64,000 nucleotides of DNA, taken from Saprolegnia diclina VS20. Lineage: Eukaryota > Oomycota > Saprolegniomycetes > Saprolegniales > Saprolegniaceae. How positions within the stretch are numbered: position 1 is the stretch's first letter; each line of letters opens with the position of its first letter. The position numbers and the translations under genes are program-made. Below the pieces are notes generated by a model. That model did not search any database. It was not told the DNA's origin and saw nothing but the letters and a program-made list of their open reading frames with translations. Shown piece after piece: positions 57,576-64,000 of the stretch. The DNA lies in assembly GCF_000281045.1 (NCBI RefSeq), contig NW_008246083.1, positions 128,906 to 192,905 on the forward strand, written 5' to 3'.

Positions 57576-60500
57576 TTAGACCATGGCCTGCTGGGCGCCG
57601 ACAAAGATCGTACTCTCTTGGTCGAGCATCGGGCGGGACGTTGCGACGATCGTCTCCTTGGCGTGCGTGTGCTGGAGCGACTGGATCGTCGACGAGAGCG
57701 ACGGCGCCGACACGGACGACCGCCGGCGCATCGCAACCGGCGTCGGCTTGTGCAAGTGCAAGTCCAACGCGCTGTTGCTCAAGTCGGCCTTCTCAAAGAG
57801 GTTGAACACAAACTGGCGCGCCGTGAGACGGTAGTGGTACCGCGACAAGAGCGTGTGCGCAGAGAGCGCCAGCGCCGTGTCCTCAAACAGGTCCGGGTAC
57901 ATGTTCTTCATGCGGTTGAGCGCCGCGCCCGCCTCCTTTTGCGTAATGTGCGAGCTCAAGTCGCCGACCAGACGCAGAATTTCCTTGCCGCGGGGCGCTG
58001 CCTTGTACGACGGCGCCTCGAACGACGCCTTTAGGTCGACCATGCTCGCCGGTGTCGGCGGCGTCCCCGCCGGCCACGCAAAGAGCGTCTCGGGCTTGGA
58101 CGGCACTGCAATCATCGACCGCGCATCGCGCGGCGTGTCCCACCCGTACTTGGTGAGCGCGCGCTTCCCGGGCGCCGACCGCGCAATGATCCCAAGCACA
58201 AAAAAGCACGTGCCTCGGAGGCTGAGCATCGTCGCCGACGTCGCCATGCCCACAATGACATCCAAGAGGTCTTCCGCGACGCCCAAGAGCAGCTCGAGCC
58301 TACGTCCCATGCCATGTCAAACAGGAACAAGCAACCATATACGATCGATCGTACCCGCGGGTGGTGGCCGCAATGTGACCGACTGCCCAGAGCGCCGCGC
58401 GGCGTTCGAGCGGTGCCGTGGCCGCGTCCTTGACAGCTGCAACGAGCTCGGGCACGTAGCCTGATTGTTGCAGCAGCACGATACCATCCTTTGTCTTGGC
58501 GAGTTCGCCATAGAGATGCGGCGGCAGCGGGACCGTTGACGCCTTGGTCGGCAACAGCTGAATAGTAAACTCGACGCTCTTGAGCTGCACGCGCTTGAGG
58601 TTGGCCTGCGAGTGGTCGGTCTCGAGGTCAAACGTCCAGAGCGCGCGCTCGCCCGGCGGACACAACGTCGCTACGCGCTCGTTCTCGGTGACTGCCACCG
58701 CATTGGCAAGAAGCGTTTGCGTTGAGCGCTGCTCGGGGCCGCACGAGCTCCAGTCCTTGTGCTCGTCCGTCGGCTCGTACGCGTCGGCCAGCGACGTGTG
58801 TTCCGAGAGCCGGTCCGTGCTCGTGCTCACCTAGGCAATGCCGTGAGATTCTAGAGTCGTTTGGGTCACGTACGGCGCGCGTCCGAGCCGTCGGGTCCGA
58901 CTTGGGGTCCTTCTCACTTGCCGGCGCCATGAGAAAGCCGCCGTTGCTTTGCGGCGCTGGCTTGGTGTAGCCCTTCCGGTCCACGGGCTGCGCACCCAGA
59001 AAGAGGCACGCCTGGAGCGTCTGCTGGCTGTTGACCGTCATCGGCTTGGGCGAATTGCGCGCATCGACGACCACGCCCTTGATGCGGATCGTGTTCATTC
59101 GGTGGCCGTCCAGCGAGTCTTCCGGCTAGTGAAACGCAGTTGCAGTGTTCGTGATGCATACCAAAGAGGTCCTACCTCGCTCGCGTCGACGTACGTGTCG
59201 ATCGTGAGGTGCGCGGGCGGCCCGCTGCCCGGCGGCCCGACGATCTTGACCTCCATGTTCCACGGCATGCGGAAGAGCCACTCGAGCCCCCACTGGCCGC
59301 GGTGCACGCCTTGCTTAAAGTTGCTGCTGCGCCGGCTTGGCACCGTCACGGGGATCACAATCGGCTTGGGCTTTTGGTACTTGTTGCCCATCGACGAGGT
59401 CTGCGGCTGCTTGTCGCGGAAGAGCCCGCGCGTGAGCTGCGTCTCGACCACGTGCACGTACGCCCACTGCTTGTGCTGGCGCCAGCTGAGCAAGCTCGCC
59501 GGAATCCAGTTTGTGACTTCACGCAGAAAAGCGAGGCCTTCGGGCAGCGAGAGGCACTTGAGCAGGAGACTCTCGGCCTGCATGTGCACCAGCTGCAACG
59601 GCTTCTTCTGGATGATTGCGAGCAAGTACTCGGGCGTCTCGGCGGCTTCTTCGAGGACGCTTAGCGCCGCACGCGCGACGCTCGGCTCTTGGTGCAGTTG
59701 CGCCACGAGGCTGTCAATACCCCACTTGGCAAAGTCCCCGACCTGCCGCAAAGTTTAGCAGTGGGTATTCCAGACAAGGAGAGAACCTCGGAGCGCAAAA
59801 GGGCGCGGAGGAGGCACGTTGCGTACAGCCGAAGCGACTCGGACCCGGTTGTCATCCAATCCTGGAGCAGCTGGCGTGAGCTCCCCTCGACCGTGTAGTC
59901 GAGATTGGCGAGTATGAGGCGACAGAGGAAATCGTGGCCTCCAAGAATAATAACGTGTCGAAGCGCAACCGAGATCTCGTACCTTGGGTCTTTTCCTTCT
60001 CGGCGCGCTGCATCTTTGTGAGTTCACCAAAGTTGGGCAGCATGTGGCTGTTGCCACCCTTGGCTGCTTGGCCCATCTTGGTCAAGCGCGCAAAAAGCCC
60101 CGACTTTTCCATCATTTTGAGGCCTACACCCAAATGAGAACAACGACTCCATCGACGAGGAGATCATTGCCTTCAGTGGACGAGCTCATGAGGCCCAGCA
60201 GCGTAAAGTACTCGCGCAGCATGCGACGGGAGCAGTATTCCGGGCTACAACATTCTCGATGCCCTTATCTGTGTAAGAGACGGCGTACCTAAACATGCGG
60301 GCTTGCAGGTCCCCGAGGTGCGACTCGACAATCGCAGCTTCCGGGCGCGCCTCGAGCTCCAACGCACTGGCAATCTCCGTGAGGAGTTGACCCCTAAAAA
60401 GCGACATAAGCATGACAAACAAGGTGTTGGATGTACCGGCGGTCGGTTTTGAGGAACGAAAGGCCTTCCGGGTGGTTGAGCAAGAGCATGTACATCTGGC

Positions 60501-62646
60501 AGGCTGGGCGCAGGTACGGGACATAGTCGGGTGTCCACGGCAGGCCCGCAAAGTACCCTACCCCCAAAGGTCGTCATCATCGATTTCGACTTGGAGCGGT
60601 CGACTACCTTTGTCGCTATTGTCGCACCGGAAAAAGCCCGAGACGCGCTTGAAAAACTTTGTTTTCATCGCCTCCGAGAGCCGCGACGGGTTCGTGAGCG
60701 GGCCTTCCAGCAGCTCGGAAATGACGTCCCAGTTCCAGCGATACCAGTCTTTCCCGTTCAGGACGCGGCACTTGGTCATGAGCATCTCGCTACACCCCGC
60801 TATCAGATCTGATGGCGCAGGCTACCCGCGGTTTACCGGAAGGTATGGTCGTCCATCTGGTTGTCCATCTGCACTTTGAGCGAGTGCACGAGCACCTCGC
60901 GGGACGTCGCGGTGGCCTCCCGCAGCAACGACGCAGTCGAAAAGTTTTGCACCGGGCGGTTCGTGCCCCGCAGCAGCTCGGACGCCAGATGGACACCGTT
61001 GATTGGCGCGTTCGACGCGCCCGACGACGCCGCCAGTGCGCGCTGGGCATTTGCGTTGCCCCCGACCTAGTACATCGTAGTCCATATTTGTCGTCGACTG
61101 ATGGATGTATCGACGTACGACAAGGGCGAGCTCGGCGAGCATCTCGCCCGACCGAATCGCGAGTTCGCGCTGCTTGGTTTCGGTCGGCGGCATCGAGCTC
61201 GAGAGCGCGGTCGTTGTCACGAGCTGCGGCAACGCCAAGAGGTTGGTGCAGTGCTGGTCGGGTAGCAGGCGTGCGCTAATGCGCAAGAAATCCGAGAGGA
61301 GCTCGAGCGCGGGCTCGGCGAGCGACCGGTTCAGCGACGTGCCGAGCGTGATGAGCGCGTCAATGACGCCGCAGTGGAGAAAAGACAGCAGCAATATTGT
61401 CATGTAGTTGTCGAGCAGGTTGTTGTAGCCTGTGGTCGAGGCCGCGGCCTTGTCTTCGATCGGGATCGGTTCGTTCGGCGTCACGACTTCGTTTCCGCTC
61501 TACGCATTGATGCGTGAACGGAGGGATCAAGGTATCAAGGTATCAACCTTGTCGAGCGACGTGGGCTTGTAGAAGATCTCGCAGATGGTCGCGAGCACCG
61601 CTTTCTGCACGTCGTCACCGACGGGCTGCACGAGCAGCTGGATGAGCGACTTGAGGCCTTGCGGGTTGGACGTCAGAAGCAAGATACCCTACGCTGGCCT
61701 CGATGAGACGACACGCAAGGAGACGAAGCCAAACACACGGTCCACGATCGCATCATCATGACGATGGCGTTGCGGCTGGCACTCCAGCGCTGCCGACGCT
61801 CCGTGCCCGCCGGGGCGTCCGTGTCGGTGAACGGCGCGAGGAGCACCTGCGCGTCGATGAACGAGTGAATGTAGTCGCGGTTCGCGGGCTCGTTGACAAG
61901 GTACAGCAGCGTCAGCAGCAGTGCATCGGCCAAGTCCTAGACGACGACGATGATGATGAATGCAAGGAGGTGGAGGCGATACCTGGCACGTCGGGTCCAG
62001 AATCGAGTCGACAAGCGTCTTGAAGCCATTGCACTGGACGACGACTGGAACGTTGACGATCGCGAGCTCCCGAAGCGACTCGAGGGCGACGCGCCGGAGG
62101 TTGTCTTCCTTGTGGTTGGCGATGGCGACGATGGAGCGGCAGAGACACGACGGCATTTGGGTCCCGTCAATCTCGAGGACGCGGCGCGCGACCTTGAGCG
62201 CCTGGATGCGCTCGCCCACGAGCTTGGCATCGCGCTCCATCGATCGAGACACGAAGAGCTGGACGCCCTAATGCAGCACACGCATGAGCACCGCTACGAG
62301 AACACGAGGATGTCGATGGACTGTACGAGCGTGAGGGCGTTGGTGATCGACGAGCTGTTGATCATCGAGTAGCGCAGCACGCGCAGGGCCGCCGTGCGGA
62401 TGGACGTGTCGTTGTCGGCGAAGAGGCCGCGTGCGGAGTACTGGATGCGCTCGACGGGGAACTGCTCGAGCAGCAGCGGATCTTTCTTCATCTCCTGTGC
62501 ATGCATGGCGAAGATGAGGCCATGTCCATGGAGAGCAAGCGTACGTAGGTGAGGCGGCCGGCGGTCTCGAGCTTGGCCCGGCGGTCGAGGCCCCCGCGGT
62601 CGAGGAGCTTGCACGTCGTCTCGAGCACCTGGTACGGGGTCATCAT
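57576..62646 (-). CDS. RICTOR: RICTOR / Pianissimo, TORC2 core subunit (multi-exon)
   Basis: Start MMTPYQVLETTCKLLDRGGL at 62646; stop at 57576. About twelve short introns; helical ARM/HEAT repeats throughout. Readable blocks in order are ALRVLRYSMINSSSITNALT, LRRVALESLRELAIVNVPVV, LADALLLTLLYLVNEPANRD, YMTILLLSFLHCGVIDALIT, DWYRWNWDVISELLEGPL, FAKWGIDSLVAQLHQEPSVA, HLYGELAKTKDGIVLLQQSG, RRAALWAVGHIAATTRG and SLRGTCFFVLGIIARSAPGK followed by YGWD. The last three are RICTOR hallmarks. Known: RICTOR assembles TORC2, which phosphorylates AGC kinases such as AKT and controls actin and membrane homeostasis. The estimated length of about 1,300 residues is shorter than the animal protein and lacks its long disordered tail. 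Confidence 0.88.
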
Positions 62647-63065
62647 CGTCTCGTTGTCGTCGTCGGTAGACTCGGTGCAAATGCTTTGGCCAATCGGCGA
62701 TGGCCACTTTCCTCTTTTTAGCCAATCCGAAGCGGCGCGTCGGTCGTTGCACACTCGCCACGACCATGACCCATGCCACGACCAATCCACAAGCACCTGT
62801 GCCCAACTACTGCGTACTAGTAGACGGAGAAGCTGCAGTCACACCGCTTCGCCATGGACTATGTGTGGCATGATTTGGATTCCTTGGGCAGATCATGCGA
62901 ATCGCTGCGAGGAATGGCGTCGGACTACCGAGGGAGCTTGCGGCCCCGCCTGGCAAGATTCAATCGCCAAGATGCAGTGCCATAGGATGTGCAAGAAGAA
63001 ATGGAGGCGACAAAAATGAACCGCGGCAAGGCGGCTGCGGTGGCGATAAATTATGCGGAAGCTAA
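62647..63065. other. Intergenic, RICTOR promoter region
   Basis: CCAATC occurs at 62690-62695 and 62722-62727, 44 and 76 bases upstream of the RICTOR ATG. No gene. Confidence 0.55.
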
Positions 63066-63926
63066 CTACGAGTCGATGCCGTACTTCTTGGGGATGCCAG
63101 CGTGGAAGCTTTCGGGGCCGCCGAGGATGATCCCACCGGCTCGCACTTCATGCGACTCGTCGGCGAGAATCCGGCCGGCAAGAAGGCGCACGAGAATGTC
63201 GTCAAGGGCCGCGACTTCGTACGCCGTGTACGGGTACTTGGCGCAGACAGCGAGCTCGGACGGGTACAGCGAGAGGAGGAGACCGTCTTCGACGAGGCTC
63301 TTGATGACGTTCTTGCAGCCCCGAAGCGTCGTGATCGGCGTGTACGTGCGGAGGTGGAACTGCTTGCACGATGCCTTCATGTCAATGGGCGCAAACTCGG
63401 TCGGGTGCAACTGCATGAGCTGCTTGAACATCGACTCTTGGCAGTACGGGAAGCTCGAGATGTTGAGGCGCGGCAGTGCGTTGTCGCGGAGCTGGCACTG
63501 CGTGAGCTTCTCGGACCACGTGAGGTTCTGAACGACCGTCGTCGCGCGGACCGCGAGCGTGTTGGTCGGGACGCATGCATTCGACTTGGGCCATTGTCCA
63601 CGAGCGCAGTCCCGCCACAGCATGACGGGCAGAGGTGCATTGGCACGCAAGATGAAGATGAAGAGGAAGAAGAGAAACAAAATCGCGGGCAGCGAAAACA
63701 CCATAAAGATGGCCCGCGGGTTGAGCTTGGCGGTCGGCGCGGTGCTCTTCATGACATAATACTGCGGCTTGATCTCACGCTCGATGGGTTTCCACTTGGT
63801 CGGAAGCGGCGACCGGATGCCGCTCGACTCGTCCTCTTCCGGGATCGGTTGCAAGTTGCCCATGCTGCCATAGTTGTTCGATGCGAGGCCCGTTGGCTTC
63901 AAGGTCGTCGACGCTGCCCAGTTCAT
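63066..63926 (-). CDS. Type II single-pass membrane protein, unknown family
   Basis: 286 residues from the ATG at 63926 (MNWAASTTLKPTGLASNNYG), intronless. A basic and Pro-rich cytoplasmic segment of about 65 residues precedes one hydrophobic helix (AIFMVFSLPAILFLFFLFIF). The lumenal or outer part of about 195 residues has seven or more cysteines (for example MLWRDCARGQWPKSNACVP) and two N-glycosylation sequons (NLT, NIS). This plan is common to Golgi enzymes and surface proteins, but I see no catalytic motif. The frame upstream of 63926 lacks an ATG. Confidence 0.75.
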   Translation of the reverse strand: MNWAASTTLKPTGLASNNYGSMGNLQPIPEEDESSGIRSPLPTKWKPIEREIKPQYYVMKSTAPTAKLNPRAIFMVFSLPAILFLFFLFIFILRANAPLPVMLWRDCARGQWPKSNACVPTNTLAVRATTVVQNLTWSEKLTQCQLRDNALPRLNISSFPYCQESMFKQLMQLHPTEFAPIDMKASCKQFHLRTYTPITTLRGCKNVIKSLVEDGLLLSLYPSELAVCAKYPYTAYEVAALDDILVRLLAGRILADESHEVRAGGIILGGPESFHAGIPKKYGIDS

Positions 63927-64000
63927 CGCTTTGGTGGATATGTATGCGATGGCTGTACAGAGGTGCAAACGGTGCGTGGGCTAGGTACGTGCGAAGCTTC
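63927..64000. other. Window edge
   Basis: 74 bases upstream of the last gene; nothing seen. Confidence 0.5.

Overview
The window reads as nuclear DNA of a water mould (oomycete), most likely in the Saprolegniales. The grounds are a GC-rich, intron-poor genome with very short introns (42-58 nt where I could place both ends), a callose-type beta-1,3-glucan synthase for the cell wall, a pyruvate kinase with a mitochondrial-type leader (known from stramenopiles), a TORC2 subunit, and several copies of the repeat proteins usually labelled 'WRKY19-like' in oomycete genomes. I saw no prokaryotic operon, CRISPR array, rRNA, clear tRNA or intact transposon. The species assignment is inference.

Layout. 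1-3027 (-): 3' part of an armadillo-repeat protein with a long disordered tail that runs off the left edge. 3869-5863 (+): CCCH zinc finger plus Pumilio RNA-binding protein. 6856-8264 (+): FHA protein of the NIPP1 (PP1 regulator) type. 10054-16830 (+): a 2,258-residue glucan synthase with a sugar-transporter-like MFS domain at its C-terminus. 17121-18691 (-): a probable T4 Rnl1-like RNA ligase. 19703-20958 (-): an ankyrin protein and a small membrane protein. 23045-24083 (+): TOG/CLASP-like HEAT protein. 24202-24868 (-): probable mitochondrial ribosomal protein mS26. 25259-28722 (-): K-Cl cotransporter. 29838-30685 (+): unknown protein. 31700-33303 (+): pyruvate kinase. 34997-36630 (-): FtsH-type AAA ATPase lacking the protease domain. 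37795-41009 (+): three single-pass membrane proteins in a row. 41452-42584 (+): BUB3, tail to tail with a WD40-like protein at 42647-44174 (-). 44843-45331 (+): SOSS-B-like OB-fold protein. 45668-47766 (+): an unplaced coiled-coil gene. 57576-62646 (-): RICTOR. 63066-63926 (-): a type II membrane protein.

The region 48.4-56.9 kb (plus 33.6-34.3 kb) holds a dispersed family of Cys/His repeat proteins: five genes, one of them interrupted by a 513-base assembly gap, plus one decayed relic. It is otherwise gene-poor and looks like the accessory part of the window.

Most genes are unrelated housekeeping functions: signalling (RICTOR, NIPP1-like), mitosis (BUB3, TOG protein), wall synthesis, ion transport, and mitochondrial metabolism and translation. 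Reverse-strand shadow frames are very long here (up to 1,659 codons opposite the glucan synthase) because of strong G/C third-position bias, so ORF length alone is not evidence of a gene. Where I could place splice sites, introns tend to start GTAC and end TAG.
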